Shown here: piece by piece, positions 7,576-14,122 of the stretch | How the letters are laid out: the number at the start of each line of letters is the position of its first letter | How positions within the stretch are numbered: the first letter of the stretch is position 1 | NCBI GenBank assembly: GCA_023127905.1 | Contig: JAGMEZ010000344.1 | Coordinates: 1-14,840 of the forward strand | Length of the DNA stretch: 14,840 nt | Direction: 5' to 3' | From: Caldifarciminota bacterium | GTDB lineage: Bacteria; Hydrothermota; E44-bin80 | Notes under the pieces: model-generated | Databases searched by the model: none | Seen by the model: the letters and a program-made list of their open reading frames with translations, nothing else | Told to the model about the DNA's origin: nothing | Made by a program: the position numbers and the translations under genes

Positions 7576-10098
7576 TTACTGTAAATTCTCCATTAATCTT
7601 GTGAGGTGTAAAAAGAGTCCCTCTACCCAAAAGACACATTTCCCATCTTTAAGGTAGATAACAGAAGGTATATCTCTAATTTTCCAACGTTTTTTGTAAA
7701 TCTCTTCTGTGACAGTATAAAGACTTCCCTTAACTATACCCATTTCTTCAAGAAAATGTTCAGCACTTTCTCTCTTTTCAACATCTGCAAAAAGGAAAAC
7801 CTTACCTGAAAAATTATTTATTACATCCTGTGCGTTTTTCAATGTTGACCTGGATGCTTCAGACTCAGTATCAAAAACAGTAATTAGAACATTTCCCTTC
7901 TCAACATCGTTATTCTTAATTCCAAACCCTTTCAGATCAAATCCCACATACTTTCTAACAATCAGGTCTCCTGGTTTAATGTCTTCTGGAATACCAGTTT
8001 TTATAACAACCTCTGTTGTATCGTGTCGTGGAAACACTCCCTTTATCCTTACATATGTATCACCATAAGCATTTCTCCACCCAGTAATATTATATACCGG
8101 TTCTTCATCAAGGGTAACAATTATAATACCCCCTGTAGTATCAACAGGTGGATCAAGCCTTTCAGGATATTTCTTGAATCTTGTCATGCTGTAATCATAG
8201 TAGTAACGCTGCTTCTTTGTTATATCTTTTCCATTTTCGTCAAATTTTATCGCAACCCAGGCTTTTTTACCTTCCTCTTTTTTCTCTTCAAAACATTTCT
8301 CTTTCCATTCCTTATCCCAGTATTCCAGAGCGTCGTAACTCCACTTTACCCGGGCGGGAATCCCTACACTCCTCAAAATACCAGCAATAAAGATATACCT
8401 TTCGGTATCTGTTCCTCTACGTATTCTATAAACATCTTCTGTATTCATTGTCGGTCCAAAATAACCTTTTTTTTCAATCTTCAATACATTCTTTTCTGTC
8501 CATAAGAAAATATCATTAACAGACTCACCAACATTTCCATTTCTGAAATTCATAAATTCAGATTGTACTCCCTTTCTCCACTTTCCAATCTCCTCAAACA
8601 AAATTCTGTCCGATATGAGGTAATCTTCGATAATAGAATCAGGAATACTTGATTTTGCGAATTCTCTTGATTTTTGAACCGCCAGAAGCTCTTCGAGCAA
8701 TCCTGTTGTATCAAGGCTCACAATATCCTTTGAATGTAAAGCATTAAAATAATCGATGAAAACCTCTTTCAGGCTATCTGAAAGCCCTTTGTAAAATTTA
8801 AGCAGGGATTTCCCACCTCCTTTTGCATGATAGAAAATCATTGTTAGCTTTTTGTCTTCCTCACTTAAGGAAGATGCGAGCGAAGAGTCGACAAGTGATA
8901 TTTTACAAAAGTGTCGTTCCTGTAATAATTTAAGTGAATCTCTGTTGGGTTTATATTCTGGTTTCTTCCTTTCAGCTTCGATCCTATGAGTGTAAATCCA
9001 GAATGAGGTATCGGGGAATTCCTTCTTTGAAATTGCTACTGTAAGAGTATCCCTCTCTTTGGTTGATGGTTTCCATAAATCATAGCCGATAAGAGAATCT
9101 TTAGAGACAAAAACAAATAGGTCAGTTTTTCCAACGTTAAACGTTACAAATCCATCCTTCCCTGTCTTCTTTAATCCAACAGGAGGAAGTGAAGAATAAT
9201 TGTATACACATATTGAAACTGAAACACTTTCAGCTGGTGTCCCATTTTCTAATACCCTGATCAACAATTCGGTTACATCTGAATAGTTCGGAGTTGTATT
9301 TATAATTGTGAATCCCTCTTCTTTCTTATAAATTATTTCATTACCGGGTTCCATCTCACCATATACAACCCCTTTTATAATTGCCGCTCTTTTCGCTGCG
9401 ATAAAAAACCATGCATTTTCTAAATCCGTAGGTTCTCCCCCACCAATATAATGCCATTTTCCATTTATCCAAACCTCAACCCATGCATGGTTACTGTTAG
9501 TAAATGGCCACCAGGGCGAGTAAACTTTCCGTGAAGGAATACAAACAGCCCTCAAAGCTTTGATACAGAGTATTGCCATTTCCTCACATCTTCCAAACCC
9601 TCTTTTTATGGTAACAAGCGAGTTCTGATCCCACCGTGCCGTCGGTTCATACTTCATTTGAGTAAACACCCACTCATTTATTCGCAGCACAGCCTTTCTC
9701 ATATCTTTCACATCATCAATAAGCTCGTAAAGTGAATCAGCGTAAAGTACTGTAAAGTTTTCTAAAGGTTCCTGGCTCACTCTGTGAGGAAGAATATAGT
9801 ACTGAAAAAGAAAATCATCTATTTCTTTTTTCCATGGAATCCTTTCACGGTTTTTACTCAACGCATCAAAGTAAGATATAAAATCATCCGATTTGAGATT
9901 CACAAGGTCAACATCCGGCATCGAGGAAAGGAGAAAATCTGCCCATTCCTTGTATCCTTGCTTATCCGCCTCTTCTATGAACTTCTCAACCTCTTCCCTA
10001 TTTTCCCCTGCTCTCTCGAGTAACCTATCGGTTTCCAAGGCATTGCTATACCCGACAAATCCAAAAAAGACCACCAAATATAATATTATTTTTTTCAT
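7576..10098 (-). CDS. Secreted multidomain transglutaminase-like protein with thioredoxin-like C-terminus
   Basis: The protein has 840 residues. A signal peptide (MKK, then a hydrophobic stretch, with a possible AxA-type site SNA at 18-20) sends it across the inner membrane. Residues about 120-230 form a transglutaminase/cysteine-protease-like core: RGFGRCEEM with Cys171, NHAWVEVW with His204, and GGGEPTD with Glu222 as a possible third residue. A carboxypeptidase-regulatory-like beta domain (about 275-335) follows, including SVSVSICVYN and GKDGFVTFNV. Residues about 552-595 repeat the transglutaminase pattern (RGTDTERYIF, ILRSVGIPARV), but threonine stands where cysteine is expected, so this copy is probably inactive. 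The last 105 residues look like a thioredoxin fold with a cis-proline segment (RDIPSVIYLKDGK, P811) but without CXXC. The first domain may cleave or crosslink peptides or cell-wall material; this is an inference. The start is supported by the promoter directly upstream. Confidence 0.85.
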   Translation of the reverse strand: MKKIILYLVVFFGFVGYSNALETDRLLERAGENREEVEKFIEEADKQGYKEWADFLLSSMPDVDLVNLKSDDFISYFDALSKNRERIPWKKEIDDFLFQYYILPHRVSQEPLENFTVLYADSLYELIDDVKDMRKAVLRINEWVFTQMKYEPTARWDQNSLVTIKRGFGRCEEMAILCIKALRAVCIPSRKVYSPWWPFTNSNHAWVEVWINGKWHYIGGGEPTDLENAWFFIAAKRAAIIKGVVYGEMEPGNEIIYKKEEGFTIINTTPNYSDVTELLIRVLENGTPAESVSVSICVYNYSSLPPVGLKKTGKDGFVTFNVGKTDLFVFVSKDSLIGYDLWKPSTKERDTLTVAISKKEFPDTSFWIYTHRIEAERKKPEYKPNRDSLKLLQERHFCKISLVDSSLASSLSEEDKKLTMIFYHAKGGGKSLLKFYKGLSDSLKEVFIDYFNALHSKDIVSLDTTGLLEELLAVQKSREFAKSSIPDSIIEDYLISDRILFEEIGKWRKGVQSEFMNFRNGNVGESVNDIFLWTEKNVLKIEKKGYFGPTMNTEDVYRIRRGTDTERYIFIAGILRSVGIPARVKWSYDALEYWDKEWKEKCFEEKKEEGKKAWVAIKFDENGKDITKKQRYYYDYSMTRFKKYPERLDPPVDTTGGIIIVTLDEEPVYNITGWRNAYGDTYVRIKGVFPRHDTTEVVIKTGIPEDIKPGDLIVRKYVGFDLKGFGIKNNDVEKGNVLITVFDTESEASRSTLKNAQDVINNFSGKVFLFADVEKRESAEHFLEEMGIVKGSLYTVTEEIYKKRWKIRDIPSVIYLKDGKCVFWVEGLFLHLTRLMENLQ

Positions 10099-10104
10099 AC
10101 AATC

Positions 10105-10133
10105 ATTATAATGGAAATTTTAAAGAAAGGCAA
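10105..10133 (-). promoter_or_regulatory. Promoter of the transglutaminase-like gene, predicted leaderless
   Basis: TATAAT at 10105-10110 is a perfect -10 box. TTGCCT at 10128-10133 is a 4-of-6 -35 box with a 17-base spacer. Only 6 bases separate the -10 box from the ATG at 10098, so transcription should begin at or within a base or two of the start codon. This leaves no room for a Shine-Dalgarno sequence. Confidence 0.68.
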
Positions 10134-10143
10134 GAAAAATTTT

Positions 10144-10264
10144 GGTGTCGTTGCGAGTATTCTTTCGACAAGCTCAGGATAAACTCCATGGAGCCTGTTC
10201 TGAGCCCTTTGTTCCCTTGATGGTAAACTCCAGCGAAGGGCTTGCCCTGAACTTGTTTCAGGGG
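10144..10264. repeat. REP-like palindromic repeats between hicA and the transglutaminase-like gene
   Basis: The stretch from 10115 to 10298 holds no gene. GCTCAG (10172-10177) pairs with CTGAGC (10200-10205) around the palindrome CTCCATGGAG (10184-10193), giving a near-continuous hairpin if wobble pairs are allowed. CCCTGAA (10245-10251) pairs with TTCAGGG (10257-10263) around a 5-base loop. TAAACTCCA occurs twice (10180-10188 and 10223-10231). The word GGTGTCGTTGCG at 10144-10155 recurs twice in the repeat cluster at 11.2-11.5 kb. The segment is richer in GC than its surroundings. The hairpins lie downstream of hicA and may protect its mRNA end. Confidence 0.6.
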
Positions 10265-10298
10265 TTAGAGTGATTTATGTAGTGAGTCAAGCAAACAC

Positions 10299-10517
10299 TT
10301 ACAGTTCTTCCCACGTTTTCTTATCTATCTTTGCTTGCTTAAGTATTCTTGAGAGGAGTTCCTTACCAATATCATTCTTATGAGGGTTAGGAAGTCGTAA
10401 AATAATTTCATCTTTTATCATAAACTGATGTTTCCTCCCAGAGTAAGGACCTTCAAAACCTAAAACTCTCAAATAATGTATCAACTCTTTTCTCTTTATA
10501 GATCCAAAATGTGGCAT
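10299..10517 (-). CDS. hicA: HicA/YcfA-like mRNA interferase toxin
   Basis: The 72-residue product has the compact HicA dsRBD-like pattern: KRKELIHYLRVLGFEGPYSG, then KHQFMIKD, LRLPNPHKNDIGKELLSRIL and a final EEL. His30 in the GRKHQF strand is the expected catalytic residue. The family cleaves mRNA and tmRNA when freed from its antitoxin. The ATG overlaps the hicB stop codon by one base (TAATG), which suggests translational coupling; the antitoxin gene comes first, an order known for many HicBA loci. The length is normal, so it appears intact. Confidence 0.9.
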   Translation of the reverse strand: MPHFGSIKRKELIHYLRVLGFEGPYSGRKHQFMIKDEIILRLPNPHKNDIGKELLSRILKQAKIDKKTWEEL

Positions 10518-10759
10518 TAAATAGCTTCTTTGATTGTCAGCTCAATTCCCTCAACTATTGGCAATGGTAGGTTGCGAGATATTTTAAAGAAAATCCATTC
10601 CTCTAAAACCTCTTCTAATTCATTATGGCAAACCTCCAGGGTATCTGCATTAGCATAAACACCATCAAAACCAGGAATCTCTCCATAAAATGTGTTGTCA
10701 TCAGAAAGGATTTCATACTTTGCTTTTTTCATTGCTGTGCGAATATACTCTGTTAACAT
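10517..10759 (-). CDS. hicB: HicB-family antitoxin
   Basis: The 80-residue protein shows the partial RNase H-like fold of short HicB proteins: AKYEILSDDNTFYGEIPGFD, then GVYANADTLEVCHNELEEVL and ISRNLPLPIVEG. It should bind and block HicA. No separate DNA-binding C-terminal domain is visible, so autoregulation, if any, would need the short form itself or its complex with HicA. The ATG at 10759 is preceded by a perfect AGGAGG with an 8-base spacer, the strongest translation signal in the window. A consensus-like promoter lies about 90 bases upstream, and hicA follows with a one-base overlap. Confidence 0.9.
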   Translation of the reverse strand: MLTEYIRTAMKKAKYEILSDDNTFYGEIPGFDGVYANADTLEVCHNELEEVLEEWIFFKISRNLPLPIVEGIELTIKEAI

Positions 10760-10767
10760 ACTGTTTT

Positions 10768-10773
10768 CCTCCT
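10768..10773 (-). promoter_or_regulatory. Consensus ribosome binding site of hicB
   Basis: AGGAGG on the minus strand lies 8 bases before the hicB ATG and fixes that start. It contrasts with the large genes to the left, which have no recognisable Shine-Dalgarno sequence. Confidence 0.85.
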
Positions 10774-10847
10774 TTTATCTACTACTTAGTGGAATCCTTA
10801 ATATTTTCTCACTCGATTTTTTGTTATCTTCTTATATGATTTAATTA

Positions 10848-10876
10848 AATATAAACACTCTTTTATAAAATGTCAA
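10848..10876 (-). promoter_or_regulatory. Promoter of hicBA
   Basis: TTGACA at 10871-10876 is a perfect -35 box and TATATT at 10848-10853 a 5-of-6 -10 box, with a 17-base spacer. The expected leader is about 80 bases. It includes a small inverted pair, ACTA and TAGT (about 10780-10789), close to the ribosome binding site. Confidence 0.75.
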
Positions 10877-10886
10877 GGAATTTTAG

Positions 10887-10904
10887 TCACGGATTATCAC
10901 GGAT
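10887..10904. repeat. Tandem TCACGGAT pair upstream of the hicBA promoter
   Basis: TCACGGAT occurs at 10887-10894 and 10897-10904, separated by two bases, a spacing of one helical turn. It ends 11 bases upstream of the -35 box. It could be a regulator site or a short dispersed intergenic repeat; I recall similar tandem CACGGATT words in many genomes but cannot verify it. Confidence 0.4.
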
Positions 10905-10969
10905 GGTTATATTCTAAATCCAAACTTAAAACTTAAGACATTAGACCAAAGAGCCACGTATTTCTGTAG

Positions 10970-10983
10970 CAGCAGGCTTGCTG
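10970..10983. repeat. Short CAGCA/TGCTG palindrome at the start of the repeat cluster
   Basis: CAGCA (10970-10974) and TGCTG (10979-10983) are inverted arms within a segment (about 10950-11003) whose base composition differs from the AT-rich DNA on both sides. It reads like a degraded dispersed repeat. No coding potential is evident. Confidence 0.35.
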
Positions 10984-11072
10984 GAATAGCAGAGATTTCC
11001 CTATGTAATACAAAACTTTTTGAGTATATATATTAACACACAGGCTTGTTGAGGTTTTGAATAATTTATTGC

Positions 11073-11150
11073 AGTGAATCAAGTTCGGTGTGATAATAGG
11101 ATGGAGGGAAAACTTGACTCTCTTAAACGTAGTTCTCACATGCCGAGCAC
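11073..11150. repeat. 78-bp direct repeat, copy 1
   Basis: This copy matches 11184-11261 at 76 of 78 positions by direct comparison. Inside it CAAGTT and AACTTG can form a stem around a loop of about 25 bases. Copies start 111 bases apart. Beyond the right edge the similarity fades but words such as GTTGCGGT persist. Confidence 0.88.
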
Positions 11151-11183
11151 AACTCCTGATGTTGCGGTTTTGAGGTTCTATGG

Positions 11184-11261
11184 AGTGAATCAAGTTCGGT
11201 GTGATAATGGGATGGAGGGAAAACTTGACTCGCTTAAACGTAGTTCTCACATGCCGAGCAC
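11184..11261. repeat. 78-bp direct repeat, copy 2
   Basis: Second copy of the 78-bp unit, with only two substitutions from copy 1 (A to G and T to G on the plus strand). Here the stem extends: GAGT plus CAAGTT pair with AACTTG plus ACTC, leaving a 4-base bulge. It runs directly into the block at 11260-11332, which is itself duplicated further right. Confidence 0.88.
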
Positions 11262-11332
11262 GACGGTGTCGTTGCGGTGTTCGGTTTTCCTGGTGAAGTA
11301 AAAAGTTTAAAAGTTTACTCCTGTCCCCATTA
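11260..11332. repeat. About 72-bp duplicated block, copy A
   Basis: It consists of a 17-base word (11260-11276) and a 49-base segment (11284-11332), both identical to copy B and separated by a few divergent bases. The 49-base segment begins GTTTTCCTGGTGAAG and ends CTGTCCCCATTA, leading straight into the ATTAA array. Confidence 0.85.
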
Positions 11333-11371
11333 ACCCATTAACCATTAACCCATTAACATTAACCCCATTAA
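11325..11371. repeat. Degenerate tandem array of C(1-4)ATTAA units
   Basis: Six units follow without gaps: CCCCATTAA, CCCATTAA, CCATTAA, CCCATTAA, CATTAA and CCCCATTAA. The core is constant while the number of Cs varies from one to four. No protein, RNA or known site explains it. Confidence 0.85.
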
Positions 11372-11384
11372 CTGCGTTCATTTG

Positions 11385-11417
11385 TCATTGCGAATACGCT
11401 TTCATAATCGCAAATGA
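11385..11417. repeat. Palindromic REP-like element
   Basis: TCATTGCGA (11385-11393) pairs with TCGCAAATGA (11408-11417) with one extra A and a 14-base loop; GAAGCAATCT follows to 11425. Words like TCATTGCGA and GAAGCAATCT resemble a palindromic repeat I recall as widespread in bacterial genomes. It separates the two duplicated blocks. Confidence 0.55.
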
Positions 11418-11448
11418 AGCAATCTAGTTTTTTAAGTTTTTTTGGAGT

Positions 11449-11467
11449 GCAACGACGGTGTCGTTGC
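11449..11467. repeat. Strong hairpin with 8-bp perfect stem
   Basis: GCAACGAC (11449-11456) and GTCGTTGC (11460-11467) flank a three-base GGT loop. The equivalent position in copy A keeps only ACGAC and GTCGT. It forms the left end of copy B. Confidence 0.6.
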
Positions 11468-11523
11468 GTGATCAGTTTTCCTGGTGAAGTAAAAAGTTTA
11501 AAAGTTTACTCCTGTCCCCATTA
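11452..11523. repeat. About 72-bp duplicated block, copy B
   Basis: It matches 11260-11332, with 11452-11468 equal to the first 17 bases and 11475-11523 equal to the last 49. The offset changes by one base between the two parts, showing a small deletion or insertion. Like copy A it leads into an ATTA array, here of the ATTAG type. Confidence 0.85.
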
Positions 11524-11630
11524 GCTCTCATTAGCTGTCCCATTAGCTGTCCCCATTAGCCCATTAGCCATTAGCATCAGGTCCCATTAGGTCCATTAGG
11601 TCCCCATTAGGCTCATTAGGTCCCAATTAG
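11516..11630. repeat. Degenerate tandem array of C(1-4)ATTAG units
   Basis: Eleven ATTAG cores are preceded by one to four Cs (the last is CCCAATTAG). They are separated by short linkers such as CTCT, CTGT or GT, which change along the array from GC-type to GGT-type. The array ends 14 bases before the AbiEii stop codon. It has no coding capacity. It is the sister of the array at 11325-11371, placed after the second copy of the same flanking block. Confidence 0.85.
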
Positions 11631-11643
11631 CCTTTGTTCAGGC

Positions 11644-12432
11644 TTAAGAATTTCTATTGGTCTCATACTTTCCTACTTGTTCTATAACTTTATTATAAAC
11701 ATAATTAAAATCTGGAAGGTCTTTGAGTTGATTACCCAGTGAATTTTTCCAGGCATTAGAAAAATCGAATTTCCTATTTTCAAGAGAGGATACCTCAATT
11801 TCTACACTTTTAAACCTGCATTTTTCACTAAGGATATCTGTCATTCTCTCTCTTTTAATTTTGTTCTGGAGATACGATACATCATACAAATCCCTGGGTC
11901 TTGTTCTTTCAAAAAGAGAGCGTATCTTTTCAGCCATTATTTCTTCTAAAGAATAGACATTTGCTTTAAATAGACATCTATCAGAATAAGGGTGAAGGAC
12001 GCCCTTTCTTTCTATTGGCAATAAAATCCTTTCCTTTTCTGGGTTTGTTAAATCAAGTTTGATTTTTAGTGGAGTCCCTCCTCTTCGCAGAATACTAAAG
12101 TAAATAGGAATCTCAAAACCATTGATGTTCTCTTCGATGTGGATTCCATCATTAAAATTAATTCCACTTTCTTCTCTTGTTTCACGAACCGCTTTATTAA
12201 GTGATTCCTCCAGCATATCCTTATCCAGTTTCTCAAGTAAGGTAAAGTCAAGGTCATCAGAAAATCTATAATTCTCAATGTAGGTTTTCCTGATGCCTGT
12301 ACCACCTTTTAGAACCATTGGGATGTTAGAGAAATAGTTTAATAAGCAGTTCTGTGCATAATCTCGTTCAATCGTTGTTTCAGGAACTCCATTTTCCCTT
12401 GCTTTCTCTCTTATTTCCCTTTCTGGTATCAT
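11644..12432 (-). CDS. AbiEii-type nucleotidyltransferase toxin
   Basis: The 262-residue protein has the AbiEii/AbiGii (MenT-like) nucleotidyltransferase signature: LKGGTGIRK at about 41-49, YRFSDDLDFTL with the DxD pair at D60 and D62, an acidic strand KIKLDLT (D127), and SLEEIMAEKIRSLFERTRPR followed by DLYD at 181-184. Members of this family transfer nucleotides, in MenT to tRNA acceptor ends, and arrest growth or abort phage infection. All key acidic residues are present, so it should be active. Its ATG overlaps the antitoxin stop codon as ATGA, indicating coupled translation. Its 3' end abuts the ATTAG repeat array, so any terminator would lie inside the repeats. Confidence 0.88.
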   Translation of the reverse strand: MIPEREIREKARENGVPETTIERDYAQNCLLNYFSNIPMVLKGGTGIRKTYIENYRFSDDLDFTLLEKLDKDMLEESLNKAVRETREESGINFNDGIHIEENINGFEIPIYFSILRRGGTPLKIKLDLTNPEKERILLPIERKGVLHPYSDRCLFKANVYSLEEIMAEKIRSLFERTRPRDLYDVSYLQNKIKRERMTDILSEKCRFKSVEIEVSSLENRKFDFSNAWKNSLGNQLKDLPDFNYVYNKVIEQVGKYETNRNS

Positions 12433-13187
12433 TCAAGTTTTCCCAGTATTTTCTCATCCAGATTTATAATCAATCTCCATCTTGCGTTCTTAGAACCTTT
12501 ACGTGGAATAGTAGGATCAAGCAAGAGGTAGTTCCTCGTTTCTATCGGAGGAACATCAATATCAGTACCCAATGAATTATAAAGATAACCCAATCGTCTT
12601 ATTACCCCGGAATTTCCAATCTGTTGAGCATATTCCATAAGTTTTCCCCTATTCAGATTTTCGTTTTTCAATGCCTTAGCAACCTCTATCACTCCACCAC
12701 AATACTGTGGCTTATCAAGGCAATCTATTACTGTTTTTTCTCTATCTGTAATATTTATCTGTGTTTCTTCGATCCACTCTTTTCTAATACCAAAAAACTT
12801 TGTGTCTTTAATTCTAATAACCCTGTATCTAACTCCAAAAACCTCGATCTCTTGTTTTTTCTTTCTCGCAGTTGTCTGAATAAACACTGTGTTTGGAATC
12901 TGCTCGGTTAATCCATAATGATGAAGAGCACTCCAGTAAGCAATACAGTAGTGGTTCATAAGGAGAGAGCCAATAACAAATTCATTCAGTGTATATTTAC
13001 CTTTCTCAGCACCGAGTGGGATAATCATGTACTTGCCTTTTTCAATGCGCTCAATCCAGCCTTTTTTTGCAAACCTTGATAAAATTACTTTTGTTACATA
13101 AAAATCTGTTCCCAGAGTTTCTTGAGCCTCATTGAATGTGAAAGTATTTCCCTTTGCAGCTAATTTATCAATCAAGTTTATTCTCAT
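12429..13187 (-). CDS. AbiEi-type winged-helix antitoxin
   Basis: The 252-residue protein starts with a winged-helix domain (about 1-60: IDKLAAKGNTFTFNEAQETL, then ILSRFAKKGWIERIEKGKYM). A larger C-terminal domain of the AbiEi antitoxin type follows, with YTLNEFVIGSLL, SALHHYGLTEQIPNTVFIQT and ITDREKTVIDCLDKPQYCGG. In the AbiE system this protein represses its own operon by binding inverted repeats and counteracts AbiEii without, as described, stable binding to it (type IV). The gene precedes the toxin with a 4-base overlap, the normal order. The ATG at 13187 has no clear SD; an ATG at 13200 is out of frame. The upstream 200 bases probably hold the operator, but I could not define one. Confidence 0.87.
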   Translation of the reverse strand: MRINLIDKLAAKGNTFTFNEAQETLGTDFYVTKVILSRFAKKGWIERIEKGKYMIIPLGAEKGKYTLNEFVIGSLLMNHYCIAYWSALHHYGLTEQIPNTVFIQTTARKKKQEIEVFGVRYRVIRIKDTKFFGIRKEWIEETQINITDREKTVIDCLDKPQYCGGVIEVAKALKNENLNRGKLMEYAQQIGNSGVIRRLGYLYNSLGTDIDVPPIETRNYLLLDPTIPRKGSKNARWRLIINLDEKILGKLE

Positions 13188-13394
13188 TTTTATGCACCAT
13201 GGTTAACAATTTTGTTTACTTTGGTGTATGTGATTGAGAATATATGAGTCTTATGTAATTTTCTAAAGAATAGTCTTCAATTGATATAAATTACACTAAA
13301 AAATTCAGCAGACCTTGCAGGGTTAGAAGGATTTTACATGAGAAACATTGTATTTAGAACGTCTATTTTTTGTTTGCCCGCAAATATCTGTTGA
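13188..13394. other. Intergenic region upstream of the AbiE operon
   Basis: The 207 bases between the methyltransferase stop and the AbiEi start are AT-rich and hold no gene. A weak promoter-like pair for the minus strand is TTGAAG with TACATA 17 bases on (about 13250-13280). TTTG and CAAA arms at 13373-13384 make a small hairpin without a T-run on the coding strand. Nothing firm is visible. Confidence 0.3.
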
Positions 13395-13985
13395 CTATGA
13401 TTTCCTAAATATTACAGTATGTGTTTTTAATAATACTCCTTCAGGTTTTTCTTGTTGTAATATCTCAAAGTTTTGATTTTTCATAAAATTAATTATATCA
13501 TCAATAGTGTAAACACCATACTTCTTAGCCCAACTTTTGAATAATCTCGTAGTAAAATGAGAGTATGCAAGATCAACAAAAATGTAGTAACCACCTGATC
13601 TCAATATTCGATTTATCTCTTCAAGGGTTTTATCCCAGTTGCCAATATGATGTAATACCCCCGAAGAGTATACTATATCAAATTCATTATCGTTAAAATC
13701 TAGATTAGTAGAATCACCTTCAGAAAACTGAATGTTATTTATGCCTTCCATATGTTTATTAGCATTTTGAATCTGCTCTGGATCAATATCAACTCCCACT
13801 ACATTCATTTTGTATTTTTTTGCAATATATTTGCAAGCAGCGCCATTCCCACAACCAATTTCAAGAAAATTCTGATTTTTTCTAAGATCAACATATTGCA
13901 ACATCCTTTCAGCACGATTAGCTGCATTAATGTTGTGCCCCGGTCTGTTCATAAACCATTTTTCAGTTTTACCCATTTTCGTCAT
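13395..13985 (-). CDS. Class I SAM-dependent methyltransferase (UbiE/Methyltransf_11-like)
   Basis: The 196-residue protein has the Rossmann-type methyltransferase motifs in order: FLEIGCGNGAACKYIA (motif I, about 40-55), VVGVDIDPEQI with the acidic residue that contacts the SAM ribose (62-72), FDIVYSSGVLHHIGNW (102-117) and LRSGGYYIFVD (128-138). It transfers a methyl group from S-adenosylmethionine; the short variable C-terminus does not reveal the acceptor. GAGGA about 7 bases before the ATG at 13985 supports this start. A TTGATA/TAATAA pair at 14020-14048 is a weak promoter candidate. It is divergent from the membrane methyltransferase, so the two may share control. Confidence 0.88.
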   Translation of the reverse strand: MTKMGKTEKWFMNRPGHNINAANRAERMLQYVDLRKNQNFLEIGCGNGAACKYIAKKYKMNVVGVDIDPEQIQNANKHMEGINNIQFSEGDSTNLDFNDNEFDIVYSSGVLHHIGNWDKTLEEINRILRSGGYYIFVDLAYSHFTTRLFKSWAKKYGVYTIDDIINFMKNQNFEILQQEKPEGVLLKTHTVIFRKS

Positions 13986-13997
13986 CTATTCTTCCTC

Positions 13998-14112
13998 TTA
14001 CTAATCGATCTCAAATCAATTATTAACTTAAAAATATGGCAGTATCAAATTTTGCAACATGTTGAATCAATACTTTACAGGCTTTATTTTTTACCCGAAG
14101 TTACTAATCGAT
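13998..14112. repeat. 12-bp direct repeat TTACTAATCGAT, two copies
   Basis: Identical copies at 13998-14009 and 14101-14112 lie 103 bases apart in the divergent intergenic region. The left copy overlaps the leader of the methyltransferase gene. They could be binding sites of one regulator or the edges of a former insertion. Confidence 0.5.
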
Positions 14113-14122
14113 GCTTTTTTCT

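Noticed and set aside
10245-10263. Intrinsic terminator for hicBA
   Set aside because: The hairpin is good, but no T-run follows on the minus strand, and it belongs to a cluster of REP-like palindromes.
10933-11250. 105-codon minus-strand open frame through the repeat cluster
   Set aside because: It consists mostly of two copies of the 78-bp repeat kept in frame by the 111-base period. It has no ribosome binding site and no protein family signal.
11325-11630. CRISPR array
   Set aside because: Units are 6-9 bases with no spacers of constant length and no cas genes nearby.
12066-12305. 79-codon minus-strand frame inside the AbiEii gene
   Set aside because: It overlaps the well-supported AbiEii frame in another phase and shows no family motif.
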